From contig DASRDU010000022.1 of NCBI GenBank assembly GCA_035652435.1, positions 32,717 to 96,716 of the forward strand: a stretch of DNA of 64,000 nucleotides. Reading direction: 5' to 3'. This document shows, piece by piece, positions 37,463 to 45,246 of this stretch; within the stretch, counting starts at the first letter, position 1, and each line of letters starts with the position of its first letter. Source of the stretch: DASRDU01 sp035652435 (lineage in GTDB: Bacteria > Acidobacteriota > Blastocatellia > RBC074). The translations under genes and the position numbers were made by a program. The notes below the pieces were generated by a model. That model was not told the origin of the DNA. It did no database searches and saw nothing but the letters and a program-made list of their open reading frames with translations.

Positions 37463-37897
37463 TCAGATTTCATCTGAAGCGTTGATGGTCGACAGATATT
37501 CGGCGAACTTTTCATTGAAGAGCGCGCCGGGCCTCCTTTCGCGCAACAGCTCGACGGCCTGCGCGCCGCTCAGTCCAAGATAAGTCAGAATCAGGCCGGC
37601 GACCAGCGCCGAGCGATTAAAACCCATGCCGCAATGCGACAGCACCTTGTGGCCGCTTTCGACCAGGCTGGCCCCGAGCCGCGCGACGGCGTGCAGCTTG
37701 TGCAGATCGGGCAGGTCGTCATCGTGGATCGGAAAATAGAGGTAGAGCGTATGGTCGAGCATCGTCGGCACGCCGCAGTCGAGGTCACCTTCAAGGTCTA
37801 TTACGACCGTGATGCCATGCTGTTCGATAATTTCCCACTCGTCCACAGCGGGAGAAAGGAACAAGCATGCTCGTTCATCAAGCTGAAAGATTTCCAT
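37463..37897 (-). CDS. Dual-specificity/tyrosine phosphatase-like protein
   Basis: The 144-residue protein has the signature HCGMGFNRSALVAGLIL, that is HCx5R(S), the cysteine-phosphate loop of protein tyrosine and dual-specificity phosphatases. A general acid could be Asp in FPIHDDDLPDL, about 35 residues upstream. Length equals the minimal catalytic domain. It would dephosphorylate phosphotyrosine, phosphothreonine or a phosphorylated small molecule in the cytoplasm. It lies 11 bases downstream of the SulP gene on the same strand, so both may be transcribed together. Confidence 0.8.
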   Translation of the reverse strand: MEIFQLDERACLFLSPAVDEWEIIEQHGITVVIDLEGDLDCGVPTMLDHTLYLYFPIHDDDLPDLHKLHAVARLGASLVESGHKVLSHCGMGFNRSALVAGLILTYLGLSGAQAVELLRERRPGALFNEKFAEYLSTINASDEI

Positions 37898-37908
37898 ATG
37901 GTCAGTGA

Positions 37909-39624
37909 CTATTGCTGGACAGGCAGCACCAGCTCTCCGGTCTGCCCCGCCGGCGGCAGACCCAGCAGTTCACGCGAACGCGCCAGCGCTGTGTCAATGT
38001 TGTCCATAATGTTTTCGCGCCCGATGCGGTCAAGGAATCCTGAACGCCGCATGGCGTCAAGCGGCTGCTCGGCCACGCCGGTCAACATCAGTGTCCCGCC
38101 TTCGCGTCTCGTTCGCGCCAGCAGATCCTCCAGCACCTGCAACCCCGTCGCGTCAATCGCCGGGACCTGCCGCATGCGGATGATCAGCACCCGCGGATTC
38201 TTCTCGACCCGCCGCATCGAATCCTTGAAGCGCTCGATCGCGCCAAAGAAGAGCGAGCCGTAGACCTCAAAGACTTCGACGCCCGGCGGCACCTTGCGCT
38301 TTGCAATCGAGCGCGGGTTGTCGGGGTCTTCCTCCGCCTGCTCTTTCAGGCTCTCGGTCAGGATGTTGACCTGAGTCACGTCCGACATGCGCTGCAGGAA
38401 CATAAACGCGGCCAGCACGACGCCGACCTGAATCGCGACGGTCAGGTCAATCAGCACGGTCAGGAAGAATGTCACCAGCAGCACGGCGACGTCGCCCTTC
38501 GGGCTCTTCAGCAGCTTGAGGAAGGCGTGGTACTCGCTCATGTTATAAGCCACGTAGATCAGAATCGCCGCGAGCGCCGGCATCGGGATCAGCGCGGCCC
38601 ATTTGCCGAAAAAGAGCATAATCAGCAGCAGCGTGACGGAGTGAATGACTGCCGCGACGGGCGTGCGCCCGCCGCTTTTGATGTTCGTCGCCGTGCGCGC
38701 AATCGCGCCCGTCGCGGGAATCCCGCCGAAGAGCGGCGAGAGGATGTTGCCCACGCCCTGCGCGATCAGCTCCATGTTCGAGCGGTGCCGCGTCCCCATC
38801 ATGCCGTCGGCGACGACGGCGGCGAGCAGCGATTCGATGGCCGCGAGCAGCGCAATCGTCACCGCCGGCGAGAACATCTGCTGAACGAGCGCGAAGCTCA
38901 GGTGCGGGAGATGCGGCGCGGGCAGGTGATTTGGCACGCTGCCGAACCGGCTGCCAATGGTGTCAACGTCGAGGTGCAGCAGGCTCACTGCGACTGTCGC
39001 GACGATGATGGCGACGAGCGAGCCGGGAATCTTCGGCGTGACGCGCGGCCACAGGAAAACTATCAGCAGCGAAACCACCCCGATAATGAGCGCCTGCCCG
39101 TTGAAGGTGTCGAAGTGACGAAAATAATCGTGCCACTTCTCAACGAACTCCGCCGGGACTTTCTCCATCCGCAGCCCGAAGAAATCCCTGATCTGTGAGG
39201 AGAAGATGATCAGCGCGATGCCGCCCGTGAACCCGACCGTGACCGGGTATGGGATGAATTTGAGAAAGGCCCCCATCCTGATGAAGCCCATGACCATCAG
39301 TATCACGCCGGCGATGATTGTCGCGACGGCCAGGCCGTCATAGCCGTATTTCTGCACGATGCCGTAGATTATGACGACGAATGCGCCGGTCGGGCCGCTG
39401 ATCTGCGCGCGGCTCCCGCCGAGGACTGAAATTGCGAACCCGGCGACGATGGCCGTGTACAACCCCTGTTCGGGTTTGACCCCCGAAGCGATGGCGAAAG
39501 CGATGGCCAGTGGCAGCGCGACGACGCCGACAATCAGCCCGGCGATCAGGTCGGAGATGAACTGTTCGGATGAATAACCTTCGCGGAAAACGGTGATCAG
39601 TTTCGGTTCCAGACGTTGAGACAT
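37909..39624 (-). CDS. SulP-family anion transporter with STAS domain
   Basis: The 571-residue protein has ten or more membrane segments starting at FISDLIAGLIVGVVALPLAI, with GLYTAIVAGF and GGSRAQISGPTGAFVVI as in SulP carriers. The C-terminal ~130 residues are a cytoplasmic STAS domain (GVEVFEVYGSLFFGA, PRVLIIRMRQVPAIDATGLQ). Family members carry sulfate, bicarbonate or C4-dicarboxylates with Na+ or H+. A beta-carbonic anhydrase gene exists at 60288 but far away and encodes an exported enzyme. Ligand not assignable. It shares a strand and small gap with the phosphatase. Confidence 0.9.
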   Translation of the reverse strand: MSQRLEPKLITVFREGYSSEQFISDLIAGLIVGVVALPLAIAFAIASGVKPEQGLYTAIVAGFAISVLGGSRAQISGPTGAFVVIIYGIVQKYGYDGLAVATIIAGVILMVMGFIRMGAFLKFIPYPVTVGFTGGIALIIFSSQIRDFFGLRMEKVPAEFVEKWHDYFRHFDTFNGQALIIGVVSLLIVFLWPRVTPKIPGSLVAIIVATVAVSLLHLDVDTIGSRFGSVPNHLPAPHLPHLSFALVQQMFSPAVTIALLAAIESLLAAVVADGMMGTRHRSNMELIAQGVGNILSPLFGGIPATGAIARTATNIKSGGRTPVAAVIHSVTLLLIMLFFGKWAALIPMPALAAILIYVAYNMSEYHAFLKLLKSPKGDVAVLLVTFFLTVLIDLTVAIQVGVVLAAFMFLQRMSDVTQVNILTESLKEQAEEDPDNPRSIAKRKVPPGVEVFEVYGSLFFGAIERFKDSMRRVEKNPRVLIIRMRQVPAIDATGLQVLEDLLARTRREGGTLMLTGVAEQPLDAMRRSGFLDRIGRENIMDNIDTALARSRELLGLPPAGQTGELVLPVQQ

Positions 39625-39829
39625 GACAGAGCAGTACCCGAGCGGGGCAATAAATCAGAATGACGACGGGATCGTGAACAGGAAGGCCAATCTAACAGCC
39701 GCGGGCCGCCGGTGGCAAGTGATCATCACTATCTGCCACACGGGCTTGATCCCGAATGACTGACTGGCATAACTTCTGTGCTGCATTTGAGCGGCGTGTC
39801 ACTTCACATTCACAGTCGAAGGAAAACAG

Positions 39830-40516
39830 ATGTCAGACCTTGAGCTGATCACGCGTTTATTACTCTCGATCTGTTTCGGCATCCTCATCGGCATCGAGCG
39901 GCAGTGGCATCACAAGACCGCCGGGCTGAAGACGAACAGCCTGGTGGCGCTCGGCGCGACGACCATCGCCATCATTGCGCAGCTCGGATTCGCCAACCCG
40001 TCGCAGGTCGCGGCCGGCGTCGTGACCGGCATCGGCTTCGTCGGCGCCGGCGTGATCATCCGTCACGGCGGCAGCGTGCAGGGAGTCAATTCAGCCGCGA
40101 CGCTCTGGATCACGGCGAGCATGGGCCTCGCGCTCGGCGTCGGTCGTTACAAGATGGCGTGCCTCGTCCTCATCATTGTGCTGGCGAGCCAGTTTCTGCT
40201 GCGGCGACTGGCCGAATGGATTGATCAGCGCTCCGGCCTGGTTTCCACCTCAATCACCTGGCGGGTCATCGTGAAATTCAACGAATCGGCGGCCGACAAG
40301 GCGCGCTCGGCGTGGGACGCATTCGCCGGCCAGTCAGGAGTGTCAGTGATCAAATACAGCGAGGCGAAGCAGGAGTCAGCGATCCAGCTTGAAGTCTTAT
40401 GCGCGCTGTCCGCAAAACGCGCCGGCGAGATTACCGCGCTCAGCCAGACGTTCACCGCACTGCCGGGCGTCACACAGGCCGAGTGGTCACAGGCCGACAG
40501 CGAACAGGAAGAGTAG
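39830..40516 (+). CDS. MgtC/SapB-family membrane protein
   Basis: ATG 39830 has GAAGGAAAAC upstream. The N-terminal 135 residues contain five hydrophobic segments and the MgtC core: GILIGIERQWHHKTAGLKTN, VALGATTIAI and VTGIGFVGAGVIIRHGGSVQG. The C-terminal ~90 residues are soluble and ACT-like. MgtC proteins modulate F1Fo-ATPase and Mg2+ adaptation rather than transporting Mg2+ themselves. It is convergent with rtcR across a long inverted repeat and therefore marks the left edge of the RNA-repair region; no functional link is implied. Confidence 0.85.
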   Translation: MSDLELITRLLLSICFGILIGIERQWHHKTAGLKTNSLVALGATTIAIIAQLGFANPSQVAAGVVTGIGFVGAGVIIRHGGSVQGVNSAATLWITASMGLALGVGRYKMACLVLIIVLASQFLLRRLAEWIDQRSGLVSTSITWRVIVKFNESAADKARSAWDAFAGQSGVSVIKYSEAKQESAIQLEVLCALSAKRAGEITALSQTFTALPGVTQAEWSQADSEQEE

Positions 40517-40521
40517 GTTGG

Positions 40522-40618
40522 AAGTAAAAAGTAAAAAGGCAAAAGTTGCAGTGCCGGACTGGTCGGATATAATCAGGATAGTTCTCCTTTCCTACTTTTG
40601 CCTTTTTACTTTTTACTT
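40522..40618. repeat. 25-bp inverted repeat between mgtC-like gene and rtcR
   Basis: Arms 40522-40546 and 40594-40618 (AAGTAAAAAGTAAAAAGGC...) are exact complements, and the right arm overlaps the rtcR stop. A shorter relative of the same AAGTAAAAAG element lies in the tRNA array (55526-55577), so it is a dispersed repeat. It can also act as terminator for both convergent genes. Confidence 0.8.
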
Positions 40619-42208
40619 TACTTTTTGCCAGTCCAGCCCGAACCGCGCCAGATACTTGCGCAGGCGATCCGCGTCGTTTGCCGTCTTCTTGCGATCACGC
40701 GAAGAGTGGAAGAGCGCGCGCCCCGCTTCTGAAAGCGTGTGCGATTCGCGGCAGACTTTCAGCACCCCGGCGAGCTGAATCCGGTCAAACAGGTCAATCC
40801 CGCCGAGCTTATCCTGATCGAGCAACTGCTCCAGCAGCCTGTCGCCGTCACCAGCCGTCGCCGTCTTCCAGGCGGAAAGCAATCGCTCGATCTCTTCATT
40901 GACGACTTCGACCGAAATCCTGCCGCCCGGCGCGAGCGTCGCCATCCGCGTGATCGCGCCGTTCAGGTCGCGAAAGTTCCCTGTCCATCGCGCCTCGTGC
41001 GAGGTCGCGAATCTGAGAAACCGCGCGCGGGCCTCGCGGCTGAAGGTCACGACCGTACCTGAGCGGAGCGCGTACTGGTCAAGCTCGTATTGCAGATTCG
41101 GCTCGATGTCTTCGACCCGCTCGCGCAGACCCGGCAGCTTGAAAGTCCACAGGTTGATCCGCGCCAGCAGGTCTTCGCGGAAATACCCTGCGCTGACGCG
41201 CGATGACAAATCGCGATTGGTCCCGACAATCAGCTGGAAATCGCTCTTCACCTCCTTATCGCCACCGAGCGGCAGGAAAGCTTTCTCTTCGAGCGCCCGC
41301 AGGAGCATCGCCTGCTCATCGAGCCCGAGTTCGCCGATCTCGTCGAGAAAAAGTACGCCGCCGTCCGCCGCCCGCAGCAGACCCGGCCGGTCACGCATCG
41401 CGCCGGTGAATGAGCCTTTGACGTGGCCGAAGAGTGCCGACATCGCCGCGTCGCCTTTGATCGTCGCGCAGTTGATCTCGACGAAGCCGCCTTTAACCTG
41501 ATGCCGCGTGCGCTTCAATTCATAAATGCGTTTGGCCAGCTGCGATTTGCCCGCGCCCGTCGGCCCGCACAGCAGCAGCGGGTCGCGCGAGGCAATCGCC
41601 ACCTGCTCGATGCGCGCGATCAGCCGGTTGAAATCCGCGTTGCGCGTCTCGATGCCCGACTTCAGAAACGAGAGCGCTTCTTTCTGCTCCTGCCGGAAGC
41701 GCGAAGCCAGCCGGTCATACTTCGACAGATCGAGGTCAATGATCTCGAAAGTCCCGTGAGCCTCGCCGCGCCGTTTGTTGCGCGGCGGCGCCGTCTGAAG
41801 CAGCCGGGCGGGGAAGTAATGAGCTTCGGTCAGCAGGAAGAGGCAGATTTGCGCGACGTGCGACCCCGTAGTGATGTGGATCAGGTAATCCTCGCGCTCG
41901 GGTTTGAACGGGTAGGCGCGGGCGAAGTCGTGCAGCGCCCCATACACCTCTTCAAAATCCCACGGGTCATTGAAGACAACCGGCGTGATCCGCACTTCAG
42001 TTTCCGGCGAGATGGTCGTCACGTCATCAGTGATGATCCGCGTCAGGCTGTCGAATTTCGGCTGAGTCAGCAGCTCGAGCCTTTTGATCAGCAGGTTTTC
42101 GTGCTGGCACAACGCCACCGTCGGGCGCCACCGCTCCCACCGCTCAACCCCCTTACCGCCATCCAGCACCGGGCCGAGCAATCCAATTACGACGACATCT
42201 TTTGTCAT
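40613..42208 (-). CDS. rtcR: RtcR, CARF-domain sigma54 activator of RNA repair
   Basis: The 531-residue protein has the RtcR architecture. An N-terminal CARF-type domain (about 1-175: VVIGLLGPVLDGGKGVERWE, YLIHITTGSHVAQICLFLLT) is followed by an AAA+ sigma54-activation domain with GPTGAGKSQ, GHVKGSFTGA, GGVLFLDEIGEL and NFRDLNGAITRM. The C-terminus is a helical DNA-binding tail (SEAGRALFHSSRDRKK). In enterobacteria RtcR turns on rsr-yrl-rtcBA when RNA is damaged; the CARF domain is the ligand sensor and removing it makes the protein constitutive. The gene is divergent from the Ro60 gene, whose promoter region (42209-42441) has a sigma54 box. The sigma54-contact loop is GSFTGA, a mild variant. 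Confidence 0.95.
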   Translation of the reverse strand: MTKDVVVIGLLGPVLDGGKGVERWERWRPTVALCQHENLLIKRLELLTQPKFDSLTRIITDDVTTISPETEVRITPVVFNDPWDFEEVYGALHDFARAYPFKPEREDYLIHITTGSHVAQICLFLLTEAHYFPARLLQTAPPRNKRRGEAHGTFEIIDLDLSKYDRLASRFRQEQKEALSFLKSGIETRNADFNRLIARIEQVAIASRDPLLLCGPTGAGKSQLAKRIYELKRTRHQVKGGFVEINCATIKGDAAMSALFGHVKGSFTGAMRDRPGLLRAADGGVLFLDEIGELGLDEQAMLLRALEEKAFLPLGGDKEVKSDFQLIVGTNRDLSSRVSAGYFREDLLARINLWTFKLPGLRERVEDIEPNLQYELDQYALRSGTVVTFSREARARFLRFATSHEARWTGNFRDLNGAITRMATLAPGGRISVEVVNEEIERLLSAWKTATAGDGDRLLEQLLDQDKLGGIDLFDRIQLAGVLKVCRESHTLSEAGRALFHSSRDRKKTANDADRLRKYLARFGLDWQKVK

Positions 42209-42289
42209 AGAATAAAATCTAAGCTCCTGGCCGACAGGATAATAATTGCTGCAGGCTCAAAACCCAATGGCGCCGGGCCGCAAAAGCGC

Positions 42290-42356
42290 CAGGACAGGAA
42301 AACTCTTTACTGATCAGGCCGTTACTCCGGCTGCCCGTCATCGCCCGACCTGTCCT
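42290..42356. promoter_or_regulatory. Possible RtcR upstream activating site
   Basis: AGGACAGG (42290-42297) and CCTGTCCT (42349-42356) are perfect inverted copies flanking 51 bases, just ahead of the sigma54 box. Position and symmetry fit an activator site, but no RtcR binding consensus was available to compare. Confidence 0.35.
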
Positions 42357-42364
42357 CATGCATC

Positions 42365-42380
42365 TGGCACGTGGCCTGCT
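42365..42380 (+). promoter_or_regulatory. sigma54 (-24/-12) promoter of the Ro60/RtcB operon
   Basis: TGGCACGTGGCCTGCT matches the consensus TGGCACG-N4-TTGCW except for C instead of T in the -12 box. GG at 42366-42367 and GC at 42378-42379 are 12 bases apart as required. The start site would be near 42390, about 50 nt before the Ro60 ATG. Confidence 0.75.
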
Positions 42381-42441
42381 CTACTGACCGGCGACGGAAT
42401 GACAGGGATTGAGAACTTGTCCGAAAGGAGTTATTCGAGCG

Positions 42442-44010
42442 ATGGCAAACAAGAATCTTTTCAAGTCAGTGGCCGGAAAGCTGATCCCCGCCGCTGACGC
42501 ACGCAACGAGGCTGGCGGCAGGGCATACGCCTTCACGCCGAAGCACGCGCTGGCGCAGTACGCCGCGACCGGGTGCTTCAACGCGACCTTCTACGCTTCT
42601 GCCGAAGAGCAACTGGCGAAGGTGCTTGAGCTGTGCCAGCAGGTTGACGCCGAATTCATCGCTCGCACCGCGGTCTTCTGCCGCGAGCGCGGTTTTATGA
42701 AGGACATTCCGGCGCTGCTGGTCGCGATCCTGTCTGTGAAGGATCGCGACCTGTTCCGGGCGGTCTTCCCGCGCGTGATTGACAACGGGAAGATGCTGCG
42801 CAACTTCGTGCAGATTATGCGTTCAGGCACGGTCGGGCGTAAGAGCCTCGGCAGTGCGCCGAAGCGGATGATCCGCGAGTGGTTCGCCGCGCGCGATGAC
42901 GAAGCTGTTTTCAAGGCTTCGGTCGGAAACGCCCCGTCCTTCGCTGACATCATCAAAATGGTGCATCCGCATCCGCAGACCCCGGCCCGTGAAGCCCTTT
43001 ACGGCTGGTTCATCGGACGCGACCACAACGTTGATGTGCTGCCGGGCGTAGTGCGCCAGTTCGAGCAGTACAAGGCCGGCGACCGCAGCGAACTGCCGAA
43101 CGTCCCCTTCCAGATGCTGACTGCGCTGGAACTCGGCACGCCCGAATGGACGGCGATTGCGCGCCGCGCCCCGTGGCAGATGACGCGCATGAACCTGAAC
43201 ACCTTCGCCCGCCACGGCGTGTTTGATCAGCCGGGATTGCCCGAACTGATTGCAAACCGCCTGAGCGACCCGAAGGAGATCGCGAAGGCCCGCGTCTTCC
43301 CGTACCAGCTGATGGCGGCTTACACGATGACCGATGACAAGCTGCCGCAGGTCGTTCGTGAAGCGTTGCAGGACGCGATGGAAATCGCCATCGGCAACGT
43401 GCCGGAGATCGAAGGGAAGGTTTACGTCTTCCCCGACATTTCCGGATCAATGCATTCACCGGCGACCGGCTACCGCAAGGGCGCCACGAGCAAGGTGCGT
43501 TGCATTGACATCGCCGCGCTGGTTGCGGCGGCGGTGCTGCGTAAGAACGCGAACGCCGAAGTCATCCCGTTTGAAAGCGACGTGGTGAAGGTAAAGCTGA
43601 ACCTGCGCGACAGCGTGATGACGAACGCCGAAAAGCTGGCGAGCCTGCCCTGCGGTGGCACGAATTGCAGCGCCCCGCTGCGCGAGCTGAACCGCCGCAA
43701 GGCTGCAGGCGATCTGGTGATCTACGTTTCCGACAACGAATCGTGGGTTGACTCACCGCGCTACGGCACGTTCGGCGGGGGCCGCACTGAGACGATGAAT
43801 CAGTGGGCCGAGTTCAAGCGTCGCAACCCGCGGGCGCGGATGGTCTGCCTCGACCTCCAGCCTTACGGTACGACTCAGGCGAAGGAGCGCGAGGACATCC
43901 TGAACATCGGCGGATTCTCCGATCAGGTCTTTGACGTGATCGCCGAATTTGCCGCGGGCCGTCTCGGCGCCGATCACTGGGTCGGTGTGATCGAGCAGGT
44001 GACGATTTAA
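42442..44010 (+). CDS. rsr: Ro60-like TROVE domain RNA-binding protein (Rsr)
   Basis: ATG 42442 is chosen for GAAAGGAG eleven bases upstream. Residues ~10-325 form the TROVE HEAT-repeat ring (AYAFTPKHALAQYAATGCFN, FCRERGFMKDIPALLVAIL, RKSLGSAPKRMIREWF), which binds ends of misfolded RNA in its hole and Y RNA on its outer face. Residues ~328-522 are a von Willebrand A domain with an intact MIDAS: Asp332-x-Ser-x-Ser in FPDISGSMHS, Thr in GGTNCSAPL and Asp in VSDNESW. Ro60/Rsr works with PNPase and Y RNAs in rRNA and tRNA decay under stress. Seven Y RNAs lie directly behind it on the same strand. Length is typical. Confidence 0.95.
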   Translation: MANKNLFKSVAGKLIPAADARNEAGGRAYAFTPKHALAQYAATGCFNATFYASAEEQLAKVLELCQQVDAEFIARTAVFCRERGFMKDIPALLVAILSVKDRDLFRAVFPRVIDNGKMLRNFVQIMRSGTVGRKSLGSAPKRMIREWFAARDDEAVFKASVGNAPSFADIIKMVHPHPQTPAREALYGWFIGRDHNVDVLPGVVRQFEQYKAGDRSELPNVPFQMLTALELGTPEWTAIARRAPWQMTRMNLNTFARHGVFDQPGLPELIANRLSDPKEIAKARVFPYQLMAAYTMTDDKLPQVVREALQDAMEIAIGNVPEIEGKVYVFPDISGSMHSPATGYRKGATSKVRCIDIAALVAAAVLRKNANAEVIPFESDVVKVKLNLRDSVMTNAEKLASLPCGGTNCSAPLRELNRRKAAGDLVIYVSDNESWVDSPRYGTFGGGRTETMNQWAEFKRRNPRARMVCLDLQPYGTTQAKEREDILNIGGFSDQVFDVIAEFAAGRLGADHWVGVIEQVTI

Positions 44011-44021
44011 CGGGGCGAAGA

Positions 44022-44112
44022 CGATTGCGGATTGCAGGTTGAGGATTGCGGATTGGAACCATTGCTTTCACTGGGGGTCAATCTCAGATCTGAAATCTTC
44101 AATCCGCAATCG
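44022..44112. repeat. 13-bp inverted repeat after the Ro60 gene
   Basis: CGATTGCGGATTG (44022-44034) pairs perfectly with 44100-44112; the sequence GATTGCGGATT is repeated again at 44043-44054. It separates the Ro60 stop from the first Y RNA and may slow or end part of the transcription. Confidence 0.6.
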
Positions 44113-44113
44113 G

Positions 44114-44182
44114 AGGGGCCGAATGCGGCTCGAGACTACATCCCTTGAAACGACTGTGTCTCAGCAATTCTTGTCGGCCCTT
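44114..44182 (+). ncRNA. Y RNA 1 (minimal, no tRNA module)
   Basis: Terminal stem AGGGGCCGA (44114-44122) pairs with TCGGCCCTT (44174-44182) over 9 bp including one G.T. It is followed by the internal loop ATGCG and a second helix GAGAC/GTCTC. The conserved bits GAATGCGG, ACTACATC and TTCTTGTCGG recur in all eight copies here. Two helices flanking an asymmetric loop with 3'-side CUUG is the Ro-binding architecture of Y RNAs. The apical part is only about 20 nt, so no effector module is present. Confidence 0.7.
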
Positions 44183-44236
44183 CCGGCAGGAGTACAGTAA
44201 CGCTCCTTCACAGGGAGTGGGTGAGTTATTTGAAAA

Positions 44237-44334
44237 TGGCGAATGCAGATGGGAGTACATCGGTAAGCTGAAAAGCGAGGTGGTTCGACCCCACCCTCCG
44301 GGCAACTGGAGAACTCTCATCATTCTTGTCGCCA
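44237..44334 (+). ncRNA. Y RNA 2 with T-arm and GNRA-capped acceptor, no D-arm
   Basis: Terminal stem TGGCGA (44237-44242)/TCGCCA (44329-44334) and inner stem GATGGGAGT/ACTCTCATC flank the Ro-type internal loop with TTCTTG. The apex has a tRNA T-arm (GGTGG TTCGACC CCACC) followed by CTCCGG-GCAA-CTGGAG, an acceptor-like helix closed by a GCAA tetraloop. The D-arm expected after it is missing. The permuted-tRNA logic agrees with YrlA-type bacterial Y RNAs, but it is truncated. Confidence 0.75.
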
Positions 44335-44352
44335 GTTGAAAGTTTGTGCGAG

Positions 44353-44496
44353 TTTGCGACGAATGCGGATGGAACTACATCTCTCCAAAAGACGAGGTCG
44401 CCGGGTTCGAGTCCCGGTCAGCCCCGCCATCACTTATGGGGCTGTAGCTCAGTGGCAGAGCGCGAAAAGTTGTTTCATCAATCTTGTCGTCGCAAA
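44353..44496 (+). ncRNA. Y RNA 3 with complete circularly permuted tRNA (Ala-like)
   Basis: Terminal stem TTTGCGACGA/TCGTCGCAAA is a perfect 10 bp (44353-44362, 44487-44496), and inner stem GATGGAAC/GTTTCATC is 8 bp. Between them lie, in this order, T-arm CCGGG TTCGAGT CCCGG, acceptor 3' strand CAGCCCC (44419-44425), GCCA, linker TCACTTAT, acceptor 5' strand GGGGCTG (44438-44444), then a D-arm TAGCTCAGTGGCAGAGC. The acceptor strands pair over 7 bp. So a tRNA was permuted and its anticodon arm replaced by the Ro stem. A buried CCA is still encoded, betraying tRNA ancestry. Confidence 0.9.
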
Positions 44497-44585
44497 TTTT
44501 TATGCGCGGTCCTTCAACGCCGCGAATGATCTCTGAAAGGACAGGTCGCAGCGGCAACCGCTGCCCTGAAAGGTGAAATGAACTC

Positions 44586-44713
44586 CGCGACGAATGCGGA
44601 TGGAACTACATCGTTTATACAACGGGGTCCGGGTTCGAGTCCCGGCGGTTCCACCAAACCTGCGGGGCCGTAGCTCAATGGTAGAGCAGCGTTTCATCAA
44701 TTTTGTCGTCGCG
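44586..44713 (+). ncRNA. Y RNA 4 with complete circularly permuted tRNA
   Basis: Stem CGCGACGA/TCGTCGCG (44586-44593, 44706-44713) and inner stem GATGGAAC/GTTTCATC. The tRNA part has T-arm CCGGG TTCGAGT CCCGG, acceptor 3' strand CGGTTCC (44646-44652) with A and CCA, a 7-nt linker, acceptor 5' strand GGGGCCG (44664-44670, two G.T pairs) and D-arm TAGCTCAATGGTAGAGC. Its body differs from Y RNA 3, so it is not a simple tandem copy. Confidence 0.9.
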
Positions 44714-44729
44714 ATTGATCTTTGAAGCT

Positions 44730-44842
44730 TGCGCGAATGCGGTTGGAAGTACATGTCACAAGTTCGAATCTTGTCCGCCCCGCTGATTTTGTGGTGCGGT
44801 AGCTCAGCTGGTAGAGCAACCTTTCAACGATCTTGTCGCGCA
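44730..44842 (+). ncRNA. Y RNA 5 with permuted tRNA body
   Basis: Stem TGCGCGA/TCGCGCA (44730-44736, 44836-44842), inner stem GTTGGAAG/CTTTCAAC. T-arm ACAAG TTCGAAT CTTGT, acceptor CCGCCCC with GGTGCGG (one T.C mismatch), linker GCTGATTTTGT-like without CCA, and D-arm TAGCTCAGCTGGTAGAGC. The stems covary with those of the other copies (different bases, same pairs), which supports a functional RNA. Confidence 0.85.
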
Positions 44843-44927
44843 TTGAATTGTTCGCGGTTCCGCCCTTCAGTCAGAAACCGATTCGTCCTCAGCCCACCTG
44901 ACCGGGTGGCGGAATCAGCGGACAAGG

Positions 44928-45055
44928 GGCGACGAATGCCGGGGGAACTACATGGTTAACCTGCGGGTCTCCGGGTGCAAATCCCGGATCGCGCGAAAGC
45001 GCGGTAGCTCAGGAGCAGAGCAGCGGGAAATGTTTCACCAATTTTTGTCGTCGCT
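44928..45055 (+). ncRNA. Y RNA 6 with permuted tRNA capped by GAAA tetraloop
   Basis: Stem GGCGACGA/TCGTCGCT (44928-44935, 45048-45055, one G.T at the base). T-arm CCGGG TGCAAAT CCCGG is followed by ATCGCGC-GAAA-GCGCGGT, a 7-bp acceptor helix closed by a GNRA loop instead of open ends, and a D-arm AGCTCAGGAGCAGAGC. The T-loop lacks the usual TTC. The inner stem has one G.A mismatch. This is the most streamlined permuted form. Confidence 0.88.
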
Positions 45056-45076
45056 CTGTATTCAGAACGGGGTGAA

Positions 45077-45215
45077 GCGGCGAATGCCGGAGAAACTACA
45101 TCCTCTCAAAAAGGAGTGGACGCAAGTCCGTGCAGGTTCGAATCCTGCCTACCTCACCTGAGGCAGTGGCGGAACTGGCAGACGCACTGTTTGTTTCTCG
45201 AACTCTTGTCGCCGC
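45077..45215 (+). ncRNA. Y RNA 7 with permuted leucine-type tRNA body
   Basis: Stem GCGGCGA/TCGCCGC (45077-45083, 45209-45215) and inner stem GAGAAAC/GTTTCTC. A GGAC-GCAA-GTCC hairpin matches a long variable arm. T-arm GCAGG TTCGAATCCTGC follows, then acceptor CTACCTC-ACCT-GAGGCAG (one mismatch) and the leucine-type D-arm TGGCGGAACTGGCAGACGC. Its ancestor was thus a class II tRNA, different from copies 3-6. Confidence 0.87.
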
Positions 45216-45246
45216 AGATCAAAGGCCGCTTACGCGGGAGGTTGCT

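Noticed and set aside
44114..45215. Repeated ~22-nt motifs with variable spacing looked like a CRISPR-type array.
   Set aside because: The repeats are imperfect, occur as paired 5' and 3' halves that base-pair with each other, and enclose tRNA arms; they are Y RNAs, and no cas gene is near.
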